Below, piece by piece: positions 56,664 through 64,000 of a stretch of 64,000 nucleotides of DNA (positions are counted from its first letter, which is position 1; each line of letters begins with the position of its first letter). The stretch covers positions 174,989 to 238,988 of the forward strand of contig NZ_JTHE03000061.1 in NCBI RefSeq assembly GCF_000817775.3, read 5' to 3'. The notes under the pieces are model-generated. The model saw only the letters and a list, made by a program, of their open reading frames with translations. It ran no database searches and was not told where the DNA came from. This stretch comes from Lyngbya confervoides BDU141951. GTDB lineage: Bacteria; Cyanobacteriota; Cyanobacteriia; Thermosynechococcales; Thermosynechococcaceae. The position numbers and the translations under genes were made by a program.

Positions 56664-56992
56664 AGGTTAAGGATCTCCTCGGGCAGGTCAGGGGTCGCCT
56701 ATTCGGACTCTAAACCAAGATGCACCCCCCTGAACGCAGTCTGCATCATGGGAAGCATCCTTGAGATTTTATGCGATTTCTACATCGGTCAATGCAGAAA
56801 ATGTAAAGACAGCTATAGTTTTGTAACAGAAGCTACGAAAATATTTCGGAGGCAATCGCAAAATAGCCTCACTCGAATGTTGCGTCTGTATGAAGCCCTT
56901 CGGCGTTGTTATCTCCATGGTTCTTCAGCGTCTTAAGGATAAGCAACCAGCATCGGGATTGAAGGCTTAGATTCACTGATGAGGTTCTGCCT
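56664..56992. promoter_or_regulatory. Divergent nitrogen-control promoter region
   Basis: A 329-bp region between the HEAT gene and nirA. It contains an exact NtcA-type motif (56823-56836), a second near-match GTA-N8-TAT (56803-56816) and a TGCA-N5-TGTA (56793-56805), one mismatch from the NtcB LysR-type consensus TGCA-N5-TGCA. These suggest nitrogen-dependent control of nirA. Confidence 0.65.
56823..56836 (+). promoter_or_regulatory. NtcA-binding site (GTA-N8-TAC)
   Basis: GTAACAGAAGCTAC matches the NtcA consensus GTA-N8-TAC exactly. A TAN3T box (TAGCCT, 56864-56869) lies 27 bp downstream, slightly farther than the usual 20-24 bp. NtcA activates nitrate assimilation genes under nitrogen limitation. 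Confidence 0.7.
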
Positions 56993-58963
56993 GTGAGCAA
57001 TGCAACCGTCGAGGCAAAGGCAAAACTGAATAAATTTGAGAAGCTAAAGGCCCAAAAAGATGGGCTAGCAGTGCAGTCGGAACTAATCGATTTTGCCAAC
57101 AGGGGCTGGGAAGCCATTGACAAAGATGACCGGGACGTGCGTCTAAAGTGGCTCGGTATTTTCTTTCGTCCGGTCACGCCAGGGAAGTTCATGCTCCGCT
57201 TGCGCATGCCCAGCGGCGTGATCACCAGCGGACAGATGCGAGTGCTCGGAGAAATTGTGCAGCGCTACGGAGATGATGGCAACGCCGACATTACGACTCG
57301 GCAAAATCTTCAGCTGCGCGGCATTCGCATTGAAGACATCCCGAGTATTCTCGACCGGATGCATCAGCACGGGTTAACCAGCATTCAATCGGGAATGGAC
57401 AATGTTCGCAACATTACCGCGTCGCCGGTGGCGGGCTTGGATGCCGATGAGTTGATCGACACCCGCGGACTGGTGCAGAAAGTGCAGGACATGATTACGA
57501 ATAATAGTCAGGGAAATCCCGCGTTTACCAACCTGCCCCGGAAGTTTAATATTGCGATCGCAGGCTGCCGTGACAATTCTGTCCATGCAGAAATCAACGA
57601 TATTGCCTTCGTTCCCGCCTATAAAGACGAAAATCTCGGATTTAACGTGCTGGTGGGCGGGTTCTTTTCGGCCCAACGCTGCGCCGCGGCCATTCCCTTA
57701 GACGTGTGGGTGCAACCCGATGAGGTGGTGGGCCTATGCGAAGCGATTTTAGTCCTCTTCCGGGATCACGGATCTCGGGGCGTGCGCCAAAAAACGCGGC
57801 TCATGTGGTTGATTGAGGAATGGGGCGTCGAGAAGTTTCGCAGCGCCGTGGCCAACCAGATGGGGAAAACCCTGGAGCGAGCGGCGCCTCAGGACGAAAT
57901 CCTCTGGGAAAAGCGCGATCACATTGGCATTCATGCCCAGAAGCAGCCGGGGTTGAACTACGTGGGGCTCCATGTCCCAGTGGGACGTTTGTTTTCTGGA
58001 GAGATGCTGGAGCTAGCCCGCATCGCCGATGTTTACGGCAGCGGGGAGTTACGCCTGACCGTTGAGCAGAACTTAATCCTTCCTAACGTTCCAGATTCTC
58101 GCCTCCCGGCACTGCTAGCCGAACCCATCTTGCAGGTTTTTTCCGTCAATCCAGAACCGCTGACTCGGGCTGTTGTTTCCTGTACGGGCAATCAGTTTTG
58201 TAACTTTGCCCTGATTGAAACGAAAAACCGAGCGGTGGCCCTCATCAATGAGCTGGCCGCGGAACTGCAGGTCAGCAAGCCCGTGCGCATCCACTGGACC
58301 GGCTGCCCCAACTCCTGCGGCCAGCCCCAGGTTGCTGACATTGGTCTGATGGGAACCAAGGCCCGCAAGGATGGACAAACCGTAGAGGCGGTGGATCTGT
58401 TCATGGGGGGCACGGTGGGTAAAGATGCCCACCTGGGCACCTGCGTGCAGAAGGCGATTCCCTGCGATGAGCTGAAGGAGGTCCTGCGATCCATCTTGAT
58501 TCAGAACTTTGGGGCAGTGGCCAAGGTGGAGTCTGGCTTTGATCCCGCCTGCCACAATCTCGATCGCCAGCGAACCCAATTCAATGGCGCCCATCTCAAC
58601 GGTCAGCTTGACCAAACCATTATCCTGGAACCGGTGACCGACTTCGCGGCAACGGCAATGCCCCCCATCCCGGAAGCGGTAGCCAATCCTCCAGCAACCC
58701 CGGTCGTTGTCCGATTTAATCGAAGTGGGAAGGATATTGAAGGTAATTCTAGCCTTTCCCTGTTGGAAATCGCGGAAAGTGCGGGGATAGACCTCGAAAG
58801 CAGCTGTCGATCTGGATCCTGTGGGACTTGTAAGGTCCATTTGTTAGAGGGTGACATTGCCTACGACGGTGATCCAGAGGGCCTAGAGGAGGACGAACAA
58901 GGTCGGGGGGTTGTTCTGGGCTGTATCGCCAAACCGCAAGGGGCGGTCACCATTGATTTATAG
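56993..58963 (+). CDS. nirA: Ferredoxin-nitrite reductase with C-terminal [2Fe-2S] domain
   Basis: A 656-aa siroheme enzyme that reduces nitrite to ammonium with electrons from ferredoxin. Two NIR/SIR ferredoxin-like half domains flank the siroheme/[4Fe-4S] ligands Cys397, Cys403, Cys438 and Cys442 (SCTGNQFC and CPNSC). A linker (505-570) leads to a plant-type ferredoxin domain with Cys605, Cys610, Cys613 and Cys644 (CRSGSCGTC). This fused form is known from Plectonema/Leptolyngbya-type and some other cyanobacteria; it may shuttle electrons to the active site. GTG start with GAGG 8 nt upstream. Confidence 0.95.
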   Translation: MSNATVEAKAKLNKFEKLKAQKDGLAVQSELIDFANRGWEAIDKDDRDVRLKWLGIFFRPVTPGKFMLRLRMPSGVITSGQMRVLGEIVQRYGDDGNADITTRQNLQLRGIRIEDIPSILDRMHQHGLTSIQSGMDNVRNITASPVAGLDADELIDTRGLVQKVQDMITNNSQGNPAFTNLPRKFNIAIAGCRDNSVHAEINDIAFVPAYKDENLGFNVLVGGFFSAQRCAAAIPLDVWVQPDEVVGLCEAILVLFRDHGSRGVRQKTRLMWLIEEWGVEKFRSAVANQMGKTLERAAPQDEILWEKRDHIGIHAQKQPGLNYVGLHVPVGRLFSGEMLELARIADVYGSGELRLTVEQNLILPNVPDSRLPALLAEPILQVFSVNPEPLTRAVVSCTGNQFCNFALIETKNRAVALINELAAELQVSKPVRIHWTGCPNSCGQPQVADIGLMGTKARKDGQTVEAVDLFMGGTVGKDAHLGTCVQKAIPCDELKEVLRSILIQNFGAVAKVESGFDPACHNLDRQRTQFNGAHLNGQLDQTIILEPVTDFAATAMPPIPEAVANPPATPVVVRFNRSGKDIEGNSSLSLLEIAESAGIDLESSCRSGSCGTCKVHLLEGDIAYDGDPEGLEEDEQGRGVVLGCIAKPQGAVTIDL

Positions 58964-59060
58964 CCATTGTTAGGGATCAAGCCTCTGTCCCTGTTCAGTC
59001 ACAAGGTTGGGCCTTAGGGTCCATACTTTTCATTACTTTTTTATTCAGGAGAGATCACGA

Positions 59061-60650
59061 ATGCTGGGTGAAATGTGGTCCTTTAAGGGCCGCTACAAGA
59101 TTTTGCACATGACCTGGTTTGCCTTCTTCCTGTCCTTCGTGGTTTGGTTTAACCTGCCACCTCTGGCAACCACCGTTAAGGAAGAATTCAACCTGGGTCC
59201 CGCCGAGATGGGCACCCTGGCCCTCTGTAATGTGGCCTTAACGGTTCCGGCTCGAATTATTATTGGTATGCTGCTGGATAAGTATGGTCCGCGCCTGACC
59301 TACTCAGTACTGCTGGTGTATGCTGCCATTCCCTGCTTAATTTTTGCCACGGCCAATGACTTTAATCAGCTCGTGGTGGGCCGACTGTTGATGGGGATTG
59401 TGGGAGCAGGCTTTGTCATTGGGATTCGAATGACGGCTGAGTGGTTTCCGCCCAAGGAAATTGGTTTAGCAGAGGGCATTTATGGCGGATGGGGGAACTT
59501 TGGTTCTGCGTTTTCTGCCCTGACGCTGGTGATTGTTGCCGGTACCCTCAGCTTTTTCCCTGGTTCGGTTGAGGCCGCGACCGCCGGGGCCTTGAATTGG
59601 CGAGCGGCCATCGCCTTAACGGGTATTGTGGCGGCCATTTATGGAGTCATCTACTACAAAAACGTCAGCGATACCCCACCGGGCAAAGTCTATCAGCGTC
59701 CCCAGAGTGCCCGTGGATTAGAGGTAACCTCGGTGAAGGACTTCTGGCTGCTGGTGCTCATGAATCTGCCCCTGACCGGGATCTTAATGGTGCTGGTCTG
59801 GCGGCTGCAGAAGGTGAATTTCCTGAGCACCACTGCCATGGTTATCGTATGGATCGCGCTGGTGGGGCTGTACCTGTTCCAGACCTACAATGCTTACACC
59901 GTCAACAAGGATCTGCTGACCGGTCAGAAACGCTACTCACCTGAGGATCGCTACAAGTTTAAGCAGGTTGCCATTTTAGAGCTGACCTACATTGTAAACT
60001 TTGGGTCTGAACTCGCGGTGGTGTCCATGTTGCCTGCCTTCTTTGAAGGCACCTTTGGAATTAGCAAAGCCCTGGCGGGATTTCTTGGCGCGAGCTATGC
60101 CTTTGTGAACCTGGTGGCGCGTCCCGGCGGCGGACTCATCTCCGACAAGCTGGGCAGTCGTCGAGCCACCATGGGATTTTTGACCCTGTTCATGGGCATT
60201 GGCTATCTGGTCATGAGCAGCATTCCCACCCTGAAGGAGACCCTGAACCTTGGGGGAGGCGTGATCATTGCCCTCGCCGTTGTGATGACCATGACCTGCT
60301 CGTTCTTTGTACAGGCTGGGGAAGGATCCACCTTCGCCATCGTGCCCCTCATTAAGCGACGCGTGACTGGTCAGATTGCCGGTAATGTGGGGGCTTACGG
60401 CAATGTGGGGGCAGTGGCTTACCTGACGATTCTCAGCCTGCTTCCGGAATGGTTGGGGGCCACGGGAAAAGATGTGGCCCCGGAGATTATCAATCGCAGC
60501 AATGTCATTTTTTTCCAGGTTCTGGGGGTTGCAGCCCTGATCGTCGCTTTCCTCTGTTTCTTTATCTTGGAAGAGCCGAAGGGTTCCTTTGCGGAGGCCC
60601 ACGAAGGGGAAGAAACGCCACCCTCGGTTGCCGCAACCAGCAATTACTAG
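59061..60650 (+). CDS. nrtP: Nitrate/nitrite permease NrtP (MFS type)
   Basis: A 529-aa member of the nitrate/nitrite porter family, a major-facilitator with 12 predicted membrane helices. The nitrate signature is seen in the GNFGSAFSALTL and GNVGAYGNVGAVAYLT helices, and the arginine motif GMLLDKYGPR in the first half. A hydrophilic loop (about 210-320) joins the halves. It imports nitrate and nitrite in place of the ABC-type NrtABCD used by freshwater strains such as PCC 7942. A strong AGGAG precedes the ATG at 59061. It follows nirA by about 100 bp. Confidence 0.95.
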   Translation: MLGEMWSFKGRYKILHMTWFAFFLSFVVWFNLPPLATTVKEEFNLGPAEMGTLALCNVALTVPARIIIGMLLDKYGPRLTYSVLLVYAAIPCLIFATANDFNQLVVGRLLMGIVGAGFVIGIRMTAEWFPPKEIGLAEGIYGGWGNFGSAFSALTLVIVAGTLSFFPGSVEAATAGALNWRAAIALTGIVAAIYGVIYYKNVSDTPPGKVYQRPQSARGLEVTSVKDFWLLVLMNLPLTGILMVLVWRLQKVNFLSTTAMVIVWIALVGLYLFQTYNAYTVNKDLLTGQKRYSPEDRYKFKQVAILELTYIVNFGSELAVVSMLPAFFEGTFGISKALAGFLGASYAFVNLVARPGGGLISDKLGSRRATMGFLTLFMGIGYLVMSSIPTLKETLNLGGGVIIALAVVMTMTCSFFVQAGEGSTFAIVPLIKRRVTGQIAGNVGAYGNVGAVAYLTILSLLPEWLGATGKDVAPEIINRSNVIFFQVLGVAALIVAFLCFFILEEPKGSFAEAHEGEETPPSVAATSNY

Positions 60651-60679
60651 TCCTGCAGTAAGCTTCGATGCCGGTTTGC

Positions 60680-60723
60680 GCCAGGTTAAGTTGTGATTCG
60701 CTTAGCCTGGCTTCTCTTTTTCA
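60680..60723 (+). terminator. Terminator-like hairpin between nrtP and narB
   Basis: GCCAGGTTAAG (60680-60690) pairs with CTTAGCCTGGC (60701-60711), with one wobble pair and a 10-nt loop, and a T-rich run (TTCTCTTTTTC) follows. It could attenuate read-through into narB. Confidence 0.6.
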
Positions 60724-60745
60724 CTCGTACAGGTGCCATTGAGTT

Positions 60746-63025
60746 ATGACTGCTCCAGTAAAAACATTGTGTCCTTACTGTGGTGTGGGCTGCGGTCTGG
60801 AGGTTCTCCCCCCAGCCCTACCAGGAAAAACGACCAGTCGTGATGATCAAGGAAATCTCCTGTGGAGAGTTCGAGGCGATCGCGATCATCCTTCGAGTAA
60901 GGGGCAAGTTTGCGTGAAGGGGGCCACGATTGCGTCTTCCCTAGATAAGGATCGCCTCTTGCATCCCATGATGCGCGATCGCTTGGATGAACCGTTTCGC
61001 CAGGTTTCCTGGGAGGAAGCCCTGGAGCGGATCGTGACCCAAATTAAAACGGTTCAACTGACCCAGGGTCCCGAGGCGATTTGTATGTATGGATCGGGGC
61101 AGTTTCAAACGGAAGATTATTACACTGCCCAAAAGCTGCTCAAGGGATGCATTGGCACCAATAACTTTGACGCAAATTCGCGGCTGTGCATGTCCTCAGC
61201 GGTGGCGGGCTATATTCAAAGCTTTGGCTCCGATGGCCCTCCAACCTGCTATGACGATTTAGAGCAAACCGACTGCGCCTTTTTAATTGGGACAAACACG
61301 GCGGAGTGCCATCCCATTGTGTTTAACCGATTGCGGAAACACCACAAGGGCAATCGCAAAGTCAAAATGATTGTGGTCGATCCCCGCCGAACTCCAACGG
61401 CGGCGGCGGCGGATTTGCACCTGGCAATTCGGCCAGGCACCGATATGCATCTGCTCAATGGCATTGCGCATTTGCTGATGCGCTGGGGGATGTACGATGG
61501 CCTATTTGTGGATGAATGTACCCAGGGCTTTCCCGAATATTCTGCGGTGATTGAGCACTATCCCCCTGAATTGGTGGCGCGCGAATGCGGAATTCGCCTG
61601 GATGAGTTAGAACAGGCAGCCCGCTACTGGGGCAAGTCGGAGCGGGTGCTTTCTCTGTGGTCAATGGGCGTCAATCAGTCCAGTGAGGGAACGGCCAAGG
61701 TACGGACAATCATCAACTTGCATCTGATGACGGGCAACATCGGGAAGCCAGGGGCGGGTCCCTTTTCCCTAACCGGGCAACCCAATGCCATGGGGGGGCG
61801 AGAGGCCGGAGGGCTGGCCCACATTCTGCCGGGGTACCGCCTGGTCAAAAATCCAGAGCATCGATCGGCGGTGGAGCAGGTGTGGCAAGTGCCCCCGGGC
61901 AGCATTGCGGATCAGCCTGGCCTGAGCGCCTGGGAAATGATCGAGGGATTAGAGCAAGGTCAGGTGGGCCTGTTTTGGGTGGCAGCCACCAATCCCGCCG
62001 TGAGTATGCCAGATTTAGAGCGAACCAAGGCTGCGCTGTTGAAGTCTCCGTTTACTATTTGCCAAGATGCCTACTACCCCACGGAGACAGCGGCCTATGC
62101 CCATGTGCTGCTACCCGCAGCTCAGTTTGGGGAAAAAACCGGCACCATGACCAACTCCGAGCGGGTGGTGACCCTTTGTCAGGCCTTTCGACCGCCGGTG
62201 GGAGAAGCCAGGGCGGACTGGGAAATTTTTGCGGAGGTGGGCCGACGCCTCGGCTTTACCTCTCAATTTGCGGCCCAAAGTGCCGCTGAGGTCTACGATG
62301 AGTTTGTGAGCCTCACCCGCGATCGCCTCTGCGACATGACGGGGCTCAGTCACGGGCGCTTAGCAGAACTTGGGCCGGTGCAATGGCCCTTTCCAGCCCC
62401 ATCCGCCGCTGTCCCCTCTCTGCGCGACGAGACGGGGGAGGAATCCCCCAGTTCTCCCCCAGAGGTGCGGCAGCCGCGTCGTCTCTATGAATCCCTGGAG
62501 TTTGCCACCCCGGATAAGCGAGCGAGATTCGCGGCGTTTCATGCCAAGGGATTGGCCGAACCCCCCAACCCGGATTATCCCTTCGTACTCACCACGGGAC
62601 GGCTCTACGGCCATTGGCATACCCAAAGCCGCACTGGTCGAATACCCAAAACCGCAGAAATGCATCCGAAGCCCTTCCTAGAGGTGCATCCAAAGGATGC
62701 TGAGAAAATTGGCCTTAGCCCAGAGGGCTGGGTGGAGGTGATTTCTCCGCGCGGGCGAGCCCGGTTGGCGGTGAAGGTGACCCCGGCGATCGCGCCGGGG
62801 ACAGTCTTTATGCCCATGCATTGGGGGTTTCTCTGGGCGGACGGGGCGGAGGTGAATGCCCTGACGCACCCGGAGGCCTGTCCGATTTCCCTGGAGCCGG
62901 AACTGAAGGCTTGCGCGGTGCGGCTGGTGGCGATCGCCCCCCAATCTGAGTCTGGATGGACGGATCCGCAGGCGCATCGAGACCGAGTGGAATCCCTGGT
63001 CAAGGCTCCGATGGGAGTCTATTAA
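60746..63025 (+). CDS. narB: Ferredoxin-nitrate reductase
   Basis: A 759-aa molybdopterin oxidoreductase. It has the N-terminal [4Fe-4S] ligands Cys9, Cys12, Cys16 and Cys56 ([13 protein letters not shown]). The molybdenum-ligand cysteine region is [13 protein letters not shown], and the bis-MGD-binding folds and the C-terminal MopB-type domain ([17 protein letters not shown]) are present. It reduces nitrate to nitrite with reduced ferredoxin. A Pro/Ser-rich insertion (about 545-575) lies before the final domain. It is the third gene of the nirA-nrtP-narB cluster, with a hairpin between nrtP and narB. Confidence 0.96.
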   Translation: MTAPVKTLCPYCGVGCGLEVLPPALPGKTTSRDDQGNLLWRVRGDRDHPSSKGQVCVKGATIASSLDKDRLLHPMMRDRLDEPFRQVSWEEALERIVTQIKTVQLTQGPEAICMYGSGQFQTEDYYTAQKLLKGCIGTNNFDANSRLCMSSAVAGYIQSFGSDGPPTCYDDLEQTDCAFLIGTNTAECHPIVFNRLRKHHKGNRKVKMIVVDPRRTPTAAAADLHLAIRPGTDMHLLNGIAHLLMRWGMYDGLFVDECTQGFPEYSAVIEHYPPELVARECGIRLDELEQAARYWGKSERVLSLWSMGVNQSSEGTAKVRTIINLHLMTGNIGKPGAGPFSLTGQPNAMGGREAGGLAHILPGYRLVKNPEHRSAVEQVWQVPPGSIADQPGLSAWEMIEGLEQGQVGLFWVAATNPAVSMPDLERTKAALLKSPFTICQDAYYPTETAAYAHVLLPAAQFGEKTGTMTNSERVVTLCQAFRPPVGEARADWEIFAEVGRRLGFTSQFAAQSAAEVYDEFVSLTRDRLCDMTGLSHGRLAELGPVQWPFPAPSAAVPSLRDETGEESPSSPPEVRQPRRLYESLEFATPDKRARFAAFHAKGLAEPPNPDYPFVLTTGRLYGHWHTQSRTGRIPKTAEMHPKPFLEVHPKDAEKIGLSPEGWVEVISPRGRARLAVKVTPAIAPGTVFMPMHWGFLWADGAEVNALTHPEACPISLEPELKACAVRLVAIAPQSESGWTDPQAHRDRVESLVKAPMGVY

Positions 63026-63055
63026 TCCCCGATCAATCCTCGATCAAGTGAATGT

Positions 63056-63081
63056 GAGCCAGTTGGGTATATCGCTGGCTC
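63056..63081 (+). other. Hairpin after narB
   Basis: GAGCCAG (63056-63062) pairs with CTGGCTC (63075-63081), 31 bp after the narB stop. There is no T-run, so a terminator function is only possible. Confidence 0.3.
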
Positions 63082-63103
63082 TGAGGTCGTTGACGCCGCT
63101 GCC

Positions 63104-63688
63104 CTGGGGACAGGATTTCACCCGGAGCTGACGGGGCGGGAGAATATTTTTCTCAATGGGGCTGTTCTGGGAATGAGCAAGGTGGAGATCAAACGAAAGT
63201 TTGATGAGATTGTGGCGTTTGCGGAGGTTGAGAAGTGTTTAGATACGCCGGTGAAGCGGTATTCGAGTGGGACGTATGTGCGGTTGGCGTTTGCGGTGGC
63301 GGCGCATTTGGAACCAGAGATTTTGGTAGTAGATGAGGTATTGGCGGTAGGGGATGCCCAGTTTCAGAAGAAGTGTTTAGGAAAGATGGAGGAGGTTGGG
63401 AAAGAGGGGCGGACTCCCATATCGCCACTGGAAATTCTTCAAAGCATGCATCATGCTAGGCTCAATATTTGCATGCGTTTCCATTCAGCGCTGTTTGCTG
63501 AAACCCTTGGTGTTCCCTATATTGCAATTGACTATACAGGTGGGGGGAAGATCAAAGCTTTTCTGGAAGGAGAGGATAAATTGAATCAGATGGTTTCGCT
63601 GACCGAAATAGTTAATGGTATTTGGAGAAACCGCTGGAATGCTCTAATTGAATTTTCTTGCCTTGAGCCTAATCGCCTACCAGATTGA
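63104..63688 (+). pseudogene. Chimeric remnant: polysaccharide ABC-transporter ATPase fused to a pyruvyltransferase-like end
   Basis: From about 63107 the frame reads GTGFHPELTGRENIFLNGA, then the ABC signature YSSGTYVRLAFAVAAH and Walker B with DEVLAVGDAQFQKKC. This is the C-terminal half of a Wzt/TagH-like O-antigen or teichoic-acid exporter ATPase. The Walker A half is missing. At about 63417, right after KEGRT, the similarity changes to ILQSMHHARLNICMRFHSAL and LGVPYIAIDYTGGGKIKAFLEG, the C-terminal part of a polysaccharide pyruvyltransferase. Neither half is a complete protein, so this is a fused remnant. An ATG at 63173 could still allow translation of 171 residues. The frame is also open, without a stop, back to the narB stop codon. 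Confidence 0.75.
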
Positions 63689-63692
63689 GTAA

Positions 63693-63911
63693 ATTGGTCG
63701 CTTTCGCCAAAGCGGCGAAGTTCACCAATGGATGTACGATCGCTATTCCCTCGCCTGTCTATTGCAGCACTGCGGCTTTACCCAAATCCAGCAGCGCACC
63801 GCCGATGAAAGCTACATTCCGGACTGGTCTAGTTTTAACCTGGACACCGAACCCGACGGCTCCATCTATAAACCCGACTCACTTTATATTGAAGCCGTTC
63901 GACCCGATTAG
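63693..63911 (+). pseudogene. Truncated SAM-dependent methyltransferase (C-terminal end)
   Basis: After an in-frame TAA (63690-63692) the sequence codes for 72 residues ending at TAG 63909-63911, with HQWMYDRYSLACLLQHCGF and a final YKPDSLYIEAVRPD. This is typical of the C-terminus of class I methyltransferases in cyanobacterial polysaccharide clusters. The N-terminal SAM-binding part is missing, so it is a truncated gene. Confidence 0.65.
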
Positions 63912-64000
63912 ACCGCTCAACCGTGAAAACAGACAAACTGTTCTACCTTTAACGGATCTGAGCCCTAATTTGGCCTTGCTACGGCTGTTAGTCGTACCTG

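Noticed and set aside
58115..58840. 241-aa open frame antisense to nirA
   Set aside because: Shadow of nirA, whose siroheme and ferredoxin cysteines are intact on the plus strand.

Overview
This window is a gene-dense piece of a cyanobacterial chromosome. It carries carboxysome shell genes (ccmK3/ccmK4), phosphoribulokinase, NDH-1 subunit H, sulfolipid synthase (sqdB), a CAAD-domain membrane protein, two DnaK paralogues, type IV pilus motors and a nirA-nrtP-narB nitrate locus. HIP1-type octamers (GCGATCGC) recur throughout. The ferredoxin-domain fusion on NirA and the MFS-type nitrate transporter suggest a Leptolyngbya-like or related filamentous/Synechococcales lineage; that placement is an inference, not a measurement. 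No tRNA, rRNA, CRISPR array or intact insertion sequence was recognised.

Layout. 1-2.7 kb: a truncated gene end, a CAAD protein and a GAF histidine kinase. 2.7-5.0 kb (minus): a carboxysome module mcdA-mcdB-ccmK3-ccmK4, i.e. a ParA-type ATPase and coiled-coil partner that fit the type 2 carboxysome-positioning pair, next to the minor shell genes. 5.2-13.7 kb: two exported proteins, phosphoglucomutase, a C-terminal processing protease, a vWA protein, a small Rieske protein and ThiO. 13.8-20.7 kb (minus): ArgD, a fused GH65 phosphorylase/beta-phosphoglucomutase and sucrose synthase, i.e. storage and compatible disaccharide metabolism. 21-25 kb: dnaK2 and prk. 25-32.8 kb: a phosphatase, folB, def, argC, ribBA and a polyphosphate kinase with an IF-2 N-terminal domain. 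32.8-37.2 kb (minus): pilB-pilT-pilC. 37.6-43.1 kb (plus): grpE, dnaK, dnaJ, a TusA-like gene and rsgA. 43-55.5 kb: an ABC ATPase, ndhH, a DCC protein, an SDR, an FHA-PBP1A, argF, conserved small proteins, sqdB and a flippase-like membrane protein. 55.5-63.0 kb: a HEAT-repeat gene divergent from nirA-nrtP-narB across an NtcA-type box. 63.1-64.0 kb: decayed fragments of surface-polysaccharide genes.

The most interesting items are the mcdAB-ccmK3K4 linkage, the IF2_N-PPK1 fusion, the GH65-betaPGM fusion beside sucrose synthase, the HEAT gene divergent from the ferredoxin-fused nirA, a plus-strand terminator with no plus-strand gene before it at about 44.6 kb, the chimeric pseudogene after narB, and a recurring pattern of 9-15 bp tandem duplications near gene starts. 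No wholly new multi-gene system could be demonstrated from sequence alone.
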